Shown here piece after piece: positions 25,291-38,079 of a stretch of 64,000 bases of DNA (the first letter of the stretch is position 1; each line of letters starts with the position of its first letter). Origin of the DNA: Epinephelus fuscoguttatus (taxonomy: Eukaryota > Chordata > Actinopteri > Perciformes > Serranidae); assembly GCF_011397635.1 (NCBI RefSeq), contig NC_064760.1:25927356-25991355 (forward strand), given 5' to 3'. The notes beneath the pieces are model-generated. The model ran no database searches. It was not told the DNA's origin and worked only from the letters and a program-made list of their open reading frames with translations. The position numbers and the translations under genes are program-made.

Positions 25291-25492
25291 AGAAGATAAA
25301 TCTGCATTCTACCGCTGCCTCTGGTCAGAGACGGTGGGAGCTGAGCGCGCTCAAGGAGAAGCAGCATCACTGGCTGGAGACAGCATCTTAAATAAAATAC
25401 AGATACAGCTGCAAAAAGGCTGCATACTGTTGTCTGGGATTGCAAGAGCAGAGAAAAGAAGAGAAGATCAACCGGACAGGACAAAGACAAAG
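25290..25492 (+). promoter_or_regulatory. Probable 5' non-coding exon of the 26566 gene
   Basis: A purine-rich stretch ends in a strong donor (ACAAAG|GTGAGTGG, donor GT at 25493-25494). It would splice to the acceptor TCTTCATCTCAG at 26552-26563, two bases before the start codon at 26566. The 5' end of the exon cannot be placed by eye, so its start here is approximate. Confidence 0.5.
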
Positions 25493-26565
25493 GTGAGTGG
25501 GGAGGCAAATTGTGTAGAAAATCTTTACATAATTACTGGAAATGCATGAGGTGGAAACACACAGGGAGCCTATTCTGCGCTTCAGCACAGGGCTGCTGCC
25601 GTGGAACCATTTTTAGCCGCTGTATACCGAAGGTGTGGTCTAAATATAGCAATGGTTACACCTTGGAAGAAACTGGGAGAGGCTGGCATTTTGGTTTGGC
25701 TTGCACTATTTTTGGCACAGAGGTCGAGACGAAAATACATTGTGGGCTACACTCAGGGTTGTAACAATATGGGGTTACATAACAAAATATAAGCTGACAC
25801 ATTCTGTGGCTTTACATGACTGAAATGGCATTTAAAATAGGCATCTATTTATGTTGCCTCCGTCTGCTCCTTGCTGGGATTGTTTGTATTTTGGGCTGTT
25901 TGCTCTGCAACTCCAAAGTGAGCAGGGGACGGAGTCTGAGATGGGGAAAGGGGAGTTATATGTGAAGTAAATTTGATTGCTACAGTCAGGGGCAAAAGTA
26001 GATGGTTGTGTTTTGACATGCTGCACTCCTAAGGCTCCTAATGGGTGTTTGTCCAGCGAAATCATATCACTGGAAAAACACAGTATGATGAGGCATTTGC
26101 ATAAACAAACTGAGCACTTTGAAAAAATGTGTTTTTGTCTGTTGGATACACAGCTCAGTTTATGAATATGTAGTCCTCAATTATAAGTCTCTGTACGAAA
26201 TGCTGTTCAATCAAATGGTGTTTTCTTGGATGGACAGCACACCGATGTGGTGATTTAAAACTGTTTTGCAATAATGCAGAATCTGGCAGCCACAGCCTTT
26301 ATTACACCTGGTCATAATTATTTTAATTTGAGTACTAATAGCCAATCAGTGTCCACTATTACTACCACATGCAGTTACTGTGTTTAAATTTGCTTTTGCA
26401 TGAAACACCTCATTAGATTTATTGAAATTACTGTAGAACTGATAACAGATTAATGGAAATGGCTCTCCTGACTGCACATTGCTATTTCTGTATGTTCCCA
26501 AACATGTGACAGATGTTGTTTTGGCTCTAAGCATGATGTATTTCCTCCCTGTCTTCATCTCAGCC

Positions 26566-27345
26566 ATGAGGCCGCGGTCCAGACTGCTGTCCAAGAGAAC
26601 ACTCCTGCTGCCCACAATCAGAGAGGGCACTGAGGAGACAGTGAGGGATTTGAATGGGGCCAACACACTCCACATCGCCGGCCACGACCAGGCTGTCTCC
26701 TCAGAGGACTACCTCCTCTCTATCTGCCACCTGGCCCACCCCACCTTCCCCACCAGGGATGTCTCTCCAGACAACACCCACACACGGCAGCTGGATGCTG
26801 GGCACCAGAGGCTGCGGCTGTCACGATTCAGTGGGACAACATCAACCACCTTTAGATCCAACCCCACAGAGGAGGCACATGCCATCGATATGCAGCAGGG
26901 AGAGGAGAATGAACTGAGTGGGGAGCTGATGTTTAGTAACACCGATCCCCTGGAGTATCTTTATGGACACCAGAACAACCTCTCAGGAGGCGTGAGGAGG
27001 GCAGTTGTCGAGGGAAGGTTTATAAGACAACATGAGAGCATATGGGAAGGTCAGGCTCGCTCCAGAGCGCACAGCATCCCCCGTGCTTCAAGTCCAGACC
27101 TCCTACGCCAACGCAAGAGCAGCTGCCCTGAATTACACACCAGCACTAATACCTCTGTTCCAAACATCTCCCCAAAGCACAGCTTTGCCAGGAGAGGGAG
27201 CCCAGCAGACAGAGGAGCAGAAAGGGAGGGACAGAATCCAACCATCAAACACTCCCTCATCTCCCAGTGGATCTCTGACTGCAGGTCAGCATGGAGGGAG
27301 GCACGTGTGCGAGCCTGCATGCTGCCCGCCATCGCTGAGATATAG
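26566..27345 (+). CDS. Unrecognised 259-residue protein, single coding exon
   Basis: The frame is open from an acceptor at 26561-26563. The first ATG after it (MRPRSRLLSKRTLLLPTIRE) is chosen. An upstream in-frame ATG at 26479 lies in the intron and is rejected. The protein is hydrophilic, without signal peptide or membrane segment, rich in Arg, Ser and Glu, with a short ordered-looking N-terminus (EDYLLSICHLAHPTF) and a distinctive C-terminal motif (SQWISDCRSAWREAR, then MLPAIAEI). Codon use and length make it a real gene. Poly(A) signals AATAAA are at 27385-27390 and about 27682. I do not recognise the family and give no function. Its position between adamts2 and the chemokine array may help find its orthologue. 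Confidence 0.75.
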   Translation: MRPRSRLLSKRTLLLPTIREGTEETVRDLNGANTLHIAGHDQAVSSEDYLLSICHLAHPTFPTRDVSPDNTHTRQLDAGHQRLRLSRFSGTTSTTFRSNPTEEAHAIDMQQGEENELSGELMFSNTDPLEYLYGHQNNLSGGVRRAVVEGRFIRQHESIWEGQARSRAHSIPRASSPDLLRQRKSSCPELHTSTNTSVPNISPKHSFARRGSPADRGAEREGQNPTIKHSLISQWISDCRSAWREARVRACMLPAIAEI

Positions 27346-28800
27346 GGCGCAAATGGACAGACATTGTGACAGAAGACATTCCTCAATAAAGTATCCTAAT
27401 CTATATCTGTCAGTGCATGAGACATTGACGTTAGGAGATATGTAGATGTCTATTATGCAGATATATTAAAGAGATATGACCATATACACATCTGCAAACA
27501 TACAGAGGTGAGTAAATATTGTCATGATTGTCCATCTGTAATGTTATATCAATGTCATCATTTACCATCTACCTACACTTGATGTATGCTGGTGATCATA
27601 CAAAAACATAACAATGGAAAAATCTGCAAAATCTTTCTTTTTTTAATCTGCCAGTGTTTTTGTGAATGAACTAAGTATGAATCAATAAAACAGTGTTTTG
27701 ATACTCTAAACCAAGCAAGTGTTATTCAGCGCTGTGGTCTGTGTTTTCTTGCATGTGTGAATCCTTTGAAAATGAACTCCCCTCTTGGCTCTGCTGCTGG
27801 TGCCAGGCTCTAGAGTTTCTATGGTAACTGTCGTGGGGATCCTGCTCGGGTAAACACAAGTGTTGAGAAGCACAGACTGAGCAAAGAGACACCGCTGAAC
27901 CTAAACATGTGAGCTGCAGGTCACCTGTTGCTACAGTGCTACAGATGAACGTCGCTTGCACGTCGCAATAAAAAACATGGAGTACTGCAGGTGTAAGTAG
28001 TGAAGCTCCTGATTCACATGAACACATCTGATTATTACAGAGAACAAAAGATTCATGACTTAGTGGTAGAAATTAAACAAATGTTGGCTTTAATTGATGA
28101 GAATTGTTTTCATCTAGGCAGCTTCAGTCAGAAACAACACAAAGCAACCCCTAGATGTAGTTTTAAATTTGAAACACTAGAGGGCAGGCTTAGAAAACAA
28201 TATCAACAACCCGGCACATCAGAGGTTATGATAAGTGTGTCAGTTTACCCAAGCTACCCAACAAACAATGAATTACATAAAAAATAAGCAGTGTCCTTCC
28301 AGAGACAACTAATTCTGGTTTATTTAATTCCAACTTGATCCTTAATTTTCTAGATTAAGCCTGTCTCTTATGATAATGTTGTACTCAACCAGTACATTGC
28401 TAAATGTGTGAATACTGCAACATCGATTAAGTGAAGTCTGATGGGCTAAGAAACACACACATAATCATACAGGGTTAGGGAATGCAGAAGAGTGATCATC
28501 GCCTGCCAAGGATGGATGTAGCCGAGAACTGGATACAGTGTCCATTCAGATAAAAGTTGTTGCACATAAAGCCCAAAACGTTCAACCTGGGTATAGTATT
28601 ATCCAGACTGTCTGCATCATTAGACCCACAGAGCAAGCACACTAGAGTCTAAACTTCCAGTTTAGGCTTCCACTAACTTAAATGGAGATAAAAATGATTT
28701 AACTGTGCAGTTCTTTTAGATTTTTGAAATGTTATTGGACTAAATGGATAAAATCTCAAAGGTGAAACAAGTCATTGCTCAGGGGCTGTGGCAATCAAAA
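27346..28800. other. 3' UTR and intergenic sequence
   Basis: Untranslated tail of the 26566 gene to about 27710. The rest shows nothing recognised; the frame at 28000-28287 has no supporting context. Confidence 0.45.
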
Positions 28801-28839
28801 ACATTTGTTCATTAATGCGAGACTTATGCCTTTGCTTTG

Positions 28840-31330
28840 AATCGACACCCTAGCCTACGCCATAGCCTGAAGTGTGCCTGCCCAGACATGTAACTATATG
28901 TGGTGGTGAGACTATCAGACCTCCACGGCATAAATCATTTTTGTAAGCTTCCTAGTTCAAAGCTTATTTACTTTTATTTCACAGATAATGATAGCCAAAT
29001 TGATGAAGACAATAAATAATAGCATTTTAAGATTTCACAGATTTCATCTTGAGTTTGAAGAACGGAGGAAATCAATAATTCAGTGAAGACACTAACACAA
29101 TGTCCACAAATAGTGCCATGTTTGTGCTAATAGTGTTAGTATGTTATATGTTTGGAAAATGTGTTTACGCTTCAATGAACGTTGTTTTGTCAGTGAACTC
29201 AGGAGTTGTAGTCGGAACAGTAGGCTTGTTAACACTTTGTTAAATGTAAATGCTGTTGTCCCTGTCTCACATGAGTAGAGGAAAATCGTTATGTTATACT
29301 AGGCTGGAATCTAATGGTGTTTAGTATAAAATGCCAGGCTTGTGCGGTCAAAACCTTGTGAGCATGTTGTATGTGGGGAAATGTGTCCAGCAAAAGATAC
29401 AATTTGTCTGTGAATGCCATGAAGTTATAGTGAAATTTGTGAACTTGTGGTTTGAAATTGTAGAGGAATTAAATCGCAGCTAACTTAGGTATTTCTATAT
29501 AACCTGGGCCCCATTTCATGTGTATGATGTTGTATGATTAAAAACGTTAGCATGTTGTATGCATTGAGGTGGGATGGCTCGCGAACTAGCTTAAACGGTA
29601 ATGGGGGCAAAGACATCCCAGTGCTATAAGTTGTGAATGACAAAGTGCTTGTTATCACTGACCGGTTCAGGAATGCTGCCAGTGCTATTACATGTAAATA
29701 GCATACCATGAACTTCTGTTTGGAAATTGTGTGAGAAAGGATCACTTAGGCTTTGCTCCACTGTGTCTGTAGCTCTCAACCTGGGCCCTATTGTGGACAG
29801 CCGCTGTATGTGTGGATGAGGTGGTGTTCAGGATTACAACTGTATTCTGAAATTGGCAGTATTCATCTGTTGGGAGTAGGTGAGCACTGCGAGACCCACA
29901 TGGTCTGGTAAGGGCGCAGTGTCATGACAGGAGCAAGTAGGCTAAACAACTTGCAAATGCATCCCCAGCCGTCCCGGCGCAGCAGCCTATGAAAGCTGTA
30001 CGGGGTGATTGCGCGACATCCTTTTCTATGCTCGAAAAAGGCCCACTGACTGGTTCATAGATCCAACTCCTGTACACTCCAGTGCTAGCACTGATTAAAT
30101 AGACTCTGTCCCCATACTAATCCTAAGCCTTTCCCTTAGCGTAACACACACACTTCATGTGATGTCACTTCTAGCGTTTGCTCCACTGTGACATGTAGCC
30201 TCCTGACTCCACTCATAGCACTCAACCACTGCTTTCTTCCCCAGGGTCACTACAATATTGCTATTTGGATAGCATTCTGCCAATCTCGGCTGCAGTCATC
30301 TTGGGAGAGGAGCACTGCAGACCCATGGTCTGGGCAGTGTCTGACAGGAGCACTTTTAATGCGCAAACTTATACGGACAACTAGCTACAATCTCTAACGC
30401 TTTAGGCCGTCCGCTTAATCGCGGGGTATCGGTGAAAGCTGCCTCCTACGGGTGTTGGGTGCGACATCCTTTCTTGGCTAAGCTAGCCCATTTATTTGAG
30501 CACTCCAACAACTCCCTGTAACACTCAGGGGGTGGCACGAAAAGGCTTCCTGAAAAGTCCCACCGGCTATCCCTTTAAGCCATGACCCTCTTCTAGTGAC
30601 TTTGAATCAGTACGCCAAACTTAGCCATGGCCATTTCACCACTTACAGTACCCCGCCGGCAGTGTTTCGGAGGTGTAACTGACTCCCACTGACACAGACC
30701 ACTGCCCCAGGTCACTACACAGCGAAGTATACATAGAGATAGCACTGCCAATCTGAACTGGCCATGTGCAGGAAATAGCACTTTAATGCAAGAAACTTAT
30801 ACGGGACGAATTGCCCTCGCGAACGCTTTAGGAAAATCCAGCTGCTGCCCTGGTGCATCCGCCTCACTGAAGACTCTCATCATTTAAATGTAGAACTCAT
30901 GGGGAAAAGTCATTATGAATGCCCCTTTAGTGGCATCACATACTTGAGGCAAATAGGCTCAACGATGACTGATAACGGGTTATCCTTGGGCCATGTTTAA
31001 TGTGACTGTTTCGAATTCAGCTAAACAGATTAAAGGCATTTCACAGACACCTCACCGCCATGACCTAAGTCTTAGATTCATGTGTGAGGTGTAACTGCAG
31101 AGTGGGGACACAGACACACCACCACTGGTGCTGGTATACATTCTCAGGTAATAATGGAAAACCATAGGCCACACGTGACTACAGGAATAGGCTCTGCGCA
31201 TAAACTAGCTTGTATTTCACAGGGACTGGAAACTGTGCTTTGTTTCACAATGTAAATCGATGGGGAAAGTCATTTGGCCCTTTCACACTTAATCACTTCT
31301 CCACGCACCAAACAAGAGACAAGACTCAGA
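28840..31330. repeat. Degenerate hAT-related, about 430-bp tandem zone
   Basis: The part at 28840-29460 is a diverged copy of the interior of the hAT element at 22168 (shared phrases such as TTGTGCTAATA, GTTTGGAAAATGTGTTTA, CACATGAGTAGAGG). From about 29480 phrases recur at 420-450-base spacing: TTTGCTCCACTGTG at 29753 and 30178; GAGCACTGC...GACCCA...GGTCTGG at 29882 and 30311; AACGCTTTAGG at about 30398 and 30822; GAGGTGTAACTG at 30670 and 31087. Units differ mainly by small insertions and deletions. Confidence 0.6.
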
Positions 31331-33840
31331 GGACTGTGAACACACCAGCCTAGAAGCTAGTAGCAGCTTAATACCTAATCTTAATATGCAGGAGGAAATG
31401 ATGTTACACATTTATTTGTAACTATTGATTATGTAAAATTAGTTAAACGGTCTTTGCTGTAGGCATGTTAATAACTGCTTAGACAAACTCATTAGCAGAT
31501 TTGTCTTGATGACTCCCTGTGAAAGGGTTGTCACTTTATATGTCCAGTGCTTATCTTCATTCTAATTATTGGATGAGTTCTGCAGTAACGATGTGCTGTT
31601 ACATCTGGTGCTCTCATTGGTATATGGAAGAATATTACGGTTTTGAAAATAATAATCCATATTCAACTGGTTTGTATTTATTTTAATATACTGCTACTGT
31701 TTATGATGATCTGCATGAGTTTGAAAATATCCCAAATGTAAACAAAATATGTTGAGGATTGAGTGTGTTTGTGCTTATAAGTCTTTCTTAGTTGTTTGGG
31801 ATATCTTACTCTGGATAGTTGTTGTTCATTATGCGGATCGTTGATTCGTAAAGTCTGTTCTCAAAGCGTGGCAGATAATATGTTAATTTTCGTTTGATCA
31901 CTCTTGCTTCTGCATTGACCATATATTAATTGTTACTCATCCGTACAATTAATCTGTGACAGTTCTTATTAGCTGAAATCAGTTTTGGTTTGTTGAGCAT
32001 TTTGGATGTTTTTGAGACAACTGGGATGTTTATGTTTATTGTGAATAGTGTACTCACATTGAATGATTATTAAATATACTAAACAATACTGTTAAATCAG
32101 TGGTACATTGTTAAACACCATTTATCATATATCTAGCCATCGGTGATAGTGAGTCTGAGTCAGTGTTAGTTACTCTGTGTTCTGCATTCACTAAATCAGT
32201 TCTCTTTTGTTGATGTTTAATAAATTAATAGACACCTATTCTCGTTATTCTTGTTATTCCAGACGGTGGTAGTGTGATGATGACCAGACCATGGTTGATG
32301 ACGATAAACATTCTTTGTTACAAACTGGGTGACTGATGGGTGTTTGATGAGGAGCAAGAACCAGACAGAAAATAGTTGAGTAGATGAAAGTATGCAGTGT
32401 TGTTCTGGGCGGAGAACTCAGTGACAAGGCGTTCATGGATGGACTAAATCATCGTTTGGTTTATCTGTTTCACTGGACGAATGGATCAAATGACGTGGCG
32501 AGTACACAAATTTGAGTTCAGTTTACACTACTATAATTGATACTGCCTTTCTATATTTCAGTCTAATTTTATTTAAGTGTTGAGTTATAGCATTACAAAC
32601 ATATGAACATGCTTTAAGAATGTTTTATTGTATTCTGCAAAGTATTAATAAACAATATTTGATGTGAACTCTGCCTTTGTGGAATATAATAGCTGGAGCA
32701 TTGAATAACATTTTATTCTGAGATGACGTTAACTCTAAATAACTACCATTGATTTCTCATTAATTTATAAAACGATGTGTATGTTTGAATCATGTGTTAG
32801 TTTATTCATTTGTTGCTTTACTATTTCATTTTATTGCCGAACTTGATTGGTTGATGCGGTTTGGCTCAAATTGCTAACCACGTGAGATGATGTTGTGAAC
32901 AAGATGATAACTGGCGTGATTGTTAGATCAGCTTTTTCACCAATACTGTTTCTGTTCTAGTTCTCTTACATTTCTTCTGATGGGCAATGACAAGTGCTCT
33001 ATTTGATAGACTCAGGAAGGCTAGCGTGTGATTGTTCATTCACTTTGAGAGTGCTTTGTTCAGTATTATTTTATTGACACTGCTTCACAAAAAGGAAACA
33101 TGAATTATTAAAGACAGTTATGGTTGGTAATCCCCGCGAGTGCCCAAACCATATTCACCCCCTGTACTGTGAAAAGGGCATCTATGATAAAAATATATTT
33201 CCCATTAACCGTGTTGGTCATACATGTAGTGCCACTGAAAGTTGGATGGCAGAGTCACCTCTTTTTGTTCCTATGCCAGTCAGAGTGTGTGAAGGAGCAA
33301 GCTGTACTTTACTGATGTGAGCTGGTGCACTCTCCAGTCCTCAGTAAGTAAAGCCCATGAAATATTAACTGGAGGGAAGTATAAAATATTCAAGCTTGCT
33401 AAGTGCAGTCTGTCCATTAGAATAAAAAACGGAGTTCATGCGAGATGGCAGCAGTATATTGCACAACTGCATACCTCCGCGTCATAACCAAATCCCCCTG
33501 ATAAGTCAACCAGAGAAAGTCTTCTTATGACTCAGATTTTTCTGCTCACATTCTTTTGTGTTGGAAAAGGATTTAATTTGTATCATGTGCTTTATTCTGT
33601 GACAGCAGTTGTAGAGTAGTCACACTTGCTGACCGCCTGACCAGTGTTGTTTAGTCTGTGCTGCGCAGTATGTAGAAATAGATGAAAGTCCCTTTCGCTG
33701 CTCTTCATTATCAGGGAAGACCCCCAGTGTCTTAATTTAGCCGAGCTTTGCTTTTACAGGTTTCAGAAGAATTAGAAACTCTGTCTCTATCCAAGTTTAA
33801 GAAATGTAGCTTGGTGGAGCAGCAAGCAAAAATTAATTTT
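31331..33840. other. AT-rich intergenic, nothing recognised
   Basis: No gene, repeat boundary or conserved motif could be supported. Overlapping short frames at 33120-33320 have no splice context. Confidence 0.45.
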
Positions 33841-34782
33841 GGTAACACTTTCTAGAAAGACCACATCTATACTGCATTACTTATGATAATTCATAACTTA
33901 TGATACTGCATCGACTGTTATACTATAAGTCATCACTACAGTTGATTGTTGAGGTGTGTATAAGTATTCATAATGCATCAAAAGCCCCATCAGTCAATCT
34001 CTAGTTTATAACTAGTCAAGAACATACATAAGACACTTATAATTTATCTATAATCTGTAATGTTTTATGACCGCTGACATGGTGCATCAGGAAGCATTAT
34101 GTATGTGTCTATGAGTGCAGTCATACAGCATTATAAATGTAGACGCTGAAGGTGTTAACCACTGATGCACACAAAATACATGCAGCGACAGATCTTGTAA
34201 AGATCACCGGCTCACACTTTGTGTTGCCAAATACAAACCAGTCCACGCAATTCTCAGCTCACTTGATTCGAAAAAATATTGGCAATGAATTTACTGACAT
34301 TTCAAACAATTTGGCCCTTTTATATTTTATTTTATTTTGCCAAATGTGAGAGGAGAGACAAAATAAAGAGATTTAGTGTGACATTCTTCTTTCTTTATCC
34401 TGGTGTTTTATTGTCACAGACATATTTTCAGTTCAGTTGTGGCTTTGATTTTGTTGATTTTAGATGAGATAATTGTATGAACCGGTGTACTTATGTGCAA
34501 TCATCAGGAGGACACGAATGTCAATAACCAACACTGTGCTCATTTGACATGATTTTTCATCATAAGCCCCATCAGTCAACCTCTAGTTTATGACTAGTCA
34601 AAAACATCCATAAGACACTTATAATTCATTATAAGTCTCATCTATAATGTTTTATGACTGTTGATATAGGGCATCAGGAAGCATAATGTGTGTTGATGAG
34701 TGCAGTCATACAGCATTATAACGGCATTATAACACACTATGAATGCCCTCATAACCCATTATGTGGTCTTCATAGAAAGTGA
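33841..34782. mobile_element. Inverted-repeat element with internal duplication
   Basis: The left end has CACTTTCTAGAAAGACCACAT and the right end ATGTGGTCTTCATAGAAAGTG, an inverted repeat with few changes. A block of about 150 bp (CCCATCAGTCAATCTCTAGTTT to GCAGTCATACAGCATTATAA) occurs twice, at about 33985-34135 and 34566-34724. Between them lies a roughly 300-bp segment that also occurs at 37570-37870. Confidence 0.6.
34145..34445 (+). repeat. Dispersed repeat, copy 1 of about 300 bp
   Basis: Shares long stretches (CACTTTGTGTTGCCAAATA, CACGCAATTCTCAGCT) with 37570-37870 in the same orientation. Confidence 0.75.
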
Positions 34783-35092
34783 AGTCCAGATTTGAAGACA
34801 GTAACAAGAACCTCAGGGTTAACACTTGAGAACTACGTGTCTCCATCTACGATGATTTTTAAGACACATTAATTAAGCCATATGCTCACACCTGCTTACA
34901 AAACCTATTTTTTTCCAGGACATCGTACCCAGTGGCAGACAGAGCTGCACAATGACAGCAAGGCAATCTTAATGCAGATGGTGTCATTATTCTACAGCCA
35001 TTAAGTTGTGTAATCAACATTTGATTTATGATCATTTAAAGCAAAAAAAGTATCTCTTTCTACTTTAAAGGATCAGTTCATGCAGATTATAC

Positions 35093-36020
35093 AATGCAAG
35101 AGGGTTCCTGGTTCAAACCTGGGATGGAGGGTTTGAACCCTGGGGTGGGAGAGCCCCACCCCAGAGTGGAGTTTGCATGTTCTCCCCACGCTAGCATGCG
35201 TTTTTCTCTGGGTACTCCGGCTTCCTCCCACAGGCCAAAGACATGCAGGCTAACTGGTGAATCTAAATTGTCTGTAGGTGTGAATGATGAGTGTGAATGG
35301 TTGTCTGTCTCTAAAGCCCTTTTTAGATAGGAGTTGTGCAAATTTACAGGAAAGCCCAATCAGTCTTTTTTCAGCATTGGCAGTATAAAAACTAAATCGG
35401 GAGTGCAGCAAAATGCCGCCTACCTACTTTTGTTTATACAGAATGCGCATTTTTCGGGGCAATGGGGGGCGTGAGCAAGTAACAAAACGTGTAGCTCAGC
35501 GTGTGACGTAAACAGTGACGTGGGAGGGAAGGCTGGTCAGTCCTTCGACAATTCTCTCATAAGTCGGCCTGTTCCTCACCGTCCCCGTCATCTGACGGTT
35601 AATGGCCTCTTTGTTTGTGAGGACAGGGAGGGTGTGCAATTCCTTGTCTCCCCAGTCGCTCATCTTTACAGTGCCTTTACAGTTTCCCTCTTGCTATTAG
35701 CTGCTCGCTAATTCCTGCTATCAGCTGTTTCCTGTTTATCCACCGCCAGTGGGTCGAACATAATGCTGAAAAAAGACTGATTGGGCCTTCCTGCAAATTT
35801 GCACAACTTCTATCTAAAAAGGGCTTGTGTGTCTAACGCTCACAGCTTGCCGGCAAAACAGCCCAACATTCGCGGAAAATCTGGCAGTGTAAAAGGGGCT
35901 TATCTGTCAGCCCTGTGATAGTATGGCGTACGCCAACACTCACCCAGTGTCAGCTGGGATAGGCTCCAGCCCTCCCTGCGACCCCCACCAGGATAAGCGG
36001 TTACGGAAAATGAATGAATG
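35093..36020 (+). mobile_element. tRNA-derived SINE split by a later DNA element
   Basis: The left part (35093-35311) carries the conserved SINE body (TTTGCATGTTCTCCCCACG, CTCCGGCTTCCTCCCACAG). The right part (35904-36020) carries CAGCTGGGATAGGCTCCAGC and GGATAAGCGGTTA. They are the two halves of the SINE family seen at 14413 and 41279, separated by the element at 35315-35900. Confidence 0.8.
35315..35900 (-). mobile_element. PIF/Harbinger-like non-autonomous element, copy A
   Basis: Termini AGCCCTTTTTAG (left) and AAAAGGGGCT (right) are inverted and bordered by TAA and TAT, compatible with the TWA target of PIF/Harbinger. About 63 bp at the left (35315-35376) are repeated inverted at 35764-35828. 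On the minus strand from 35663 it encodes MSDWGDKELHTL...EAINRQMTGTV, similar to the Myb/SANT-like DNA-binding protein of Harbinger elements. It inserted into a SINE. Confidence 0.65.
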
Positions 36021-37570
36021 TGTCAGGAATCCCAACTCTTAATTTTGTTTTCATCTGGTTTTGTTTTCATGTCTCATCACTAACTCTCCTTTCATTTCAG
36101 ATCACGCCTCCTTCTCAGAAGATGAACTTATCTACTCTATTGCCTATTTGTTGTGCATTTGAGTTCAAACCTGTACTGATGAATCTTACAGAATGAATGA
36201 ATATTCTTATTCTTATCTCTTATAATTAAATTTTTTCTCATCCAGGCTTTAAAACGTCAGTCTTAAGACTTGTGCCCCAAAGGAGACAGATATCTGAAAA
36301 CCTGGGCACATAACACCTAAACTATGTACATGGCTGGAAAACATTACAAGGAAATGAGAAAATGTGTTTTACTTATTTTTGTAGTTTTGTAAATCAACCC
36401 TGCAAAGCATGACTGTTTTATTAATTTATTTATTCTGAAAATTGACTTTTGGAGTAGGGGTGACATGGTACAGCTAAAACGTTCACTTCAGTATTCAACA
36501 TATGTTTGATTCGCCCCGTGACTCAAACAGCTACAGCAGTCTATTTATGTCCACTACTCACACACATGTAACAGAGATTCTGGAGCATGAGTTCTCCTTG
36601 AAAAGGTTTGGCTGTGCATTAGTTGGCTAAGCCCAGTTAGCCAGGTTAGTAAAGCTCAATGAACGACCCCACAGCGTTCAGGCAGCCTCACACTGCAGCA
36701 AATTACAGCGTCAAAGTGCTAGAGCTTCGTTCACATGTGCTTTTTAGTCAGCCATTTTGTGCCTGCAGGTCACAGTCTAAAGATAGAGAACAACATTAAC
36801 ATCACTGGCACTTGTGTTATTTATTTTATCTTATTGACAATATGCCAGCAGTTGAGTGCCTTCACTCTTACAGTATGAATTATGGCCAATGAGCCACCAC
36901 TGAATGTTTGCATTTTTTAAAATTACTGATTTTTTTTCTGCCCTTTGTTTGGTTTGTTTTACCAAACCGTGACCTCAAAACCAAGGTAACTGTGAATTTT
37001 GTATACTGTTACAGCCCTGATTTGGAGATACATAACGTTGCCAGGTCAGAAACCTGCTTTTATGGCATTCATAGTCACGTTCTTTTGCCTTCAGGGTCCT
37101 TTATCATCATTTTTCTCTCTAACACTCATCATAACAAACATTTCATTAAATTATAGGAAAGTAGAATGTTTCCTATCTTTGTGGCCAAACCACAGAAGAA
37201 AAGAGAAGTATATTAAAAATAGAGAAGACAAAAAAATGTGCCGTGACTTCAGTTTACTTCACTATACAAAAAGTGAAAGAGCACATAAAACTGAAACTTA
37301 CATTCAGACTGTGCTTTCTGCTAAAACCAAGCATTTCCTTTCAAAGCCGTGACCACAGAAGGGCCTATCTTACAAGATCTGTTTGACAGTGGAGGTGATA
37401 GAATATAATGAGGAAAATTAAAACCAGAATCCATCATATAGTACAGATTATACTGACTTTTTCACACCACAAATGTCAAAACAGTGTAACGACCACGCAG
37501 CTACAGTGGAAAGAAATGAAATCATGCTTGCCTTCATTTTCTTCTTAACACTCACACATTTGACTTGGCG
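36021..37570. other. Intergenic, nothing recognised
   Basis: AT-rich sequence with frames under 120 codons and no splice or domain support. Confidence 0.45.
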
Positions 37571-37870
37571 CTGTAGATGCAGGAGGTGTTAACCACCAAT
37601 GCACACAAAATACATACAGAGACAGATGTAATAAAGATCACCAGCCCACACTTTGTGTTGCCAAATATAAACTAATCCACGCAATTCTCAGCTAACTTGA
37701 TTAGAAGGAAAATCGGCAATCAGTGTGCTGACATTTCAAATAATTTGGCACTTTTATGTTTTATTTTATTTTCCAGATTGTGAGAGGAGACAAAATAAAG
37801 AGGTTTAATGTGTCATTCTTTTTTCTTTCTTCTGGTGTTTTATTGTCACAAAGACATACTGCAGATTCGG
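37570..37870 (+). repeat. Dispersed repeat, copy 2 of about 300 bp
   Basis: Counterpart of 34145-34445, same orientation, with scattered substitutions. Confidence 0.75.
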
Positions 37871-38044
37871 CTCAGTTCAAAACCTGAAACACTGATTCAA
37901 ATCACTCATCAAAACTCATTTTTTCAAAGTGACTTTTCATGTGTGAATGACGTTGTGTGTATTTCATTATATTTCATTTTAGGATCATTTTTAACTCATG
38001 TAAAGTGTCTTTGAGTACCATGAAAAGTGCTCTATAAATAAAAT

Positions 38045-38079
<35 letters not shown>

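Noticed and set aside
26479-26565. Upstream in-frame ATG that would add 29 hydrophobic residues to the 26566 protein
   Set aside because: The stretch includes a pyrimidine tract and CAG acceptor directly before the second ATG, so it reads as the end of an intron. A signal-peptide-like alternative start cannot be fully excluded.
31331-33840. Possible LTR element or viral remnant in the AT-rich stretch
   Set aside because: No paired terminal repeats, primer-binding site or gag/pol-like frame could be seen.
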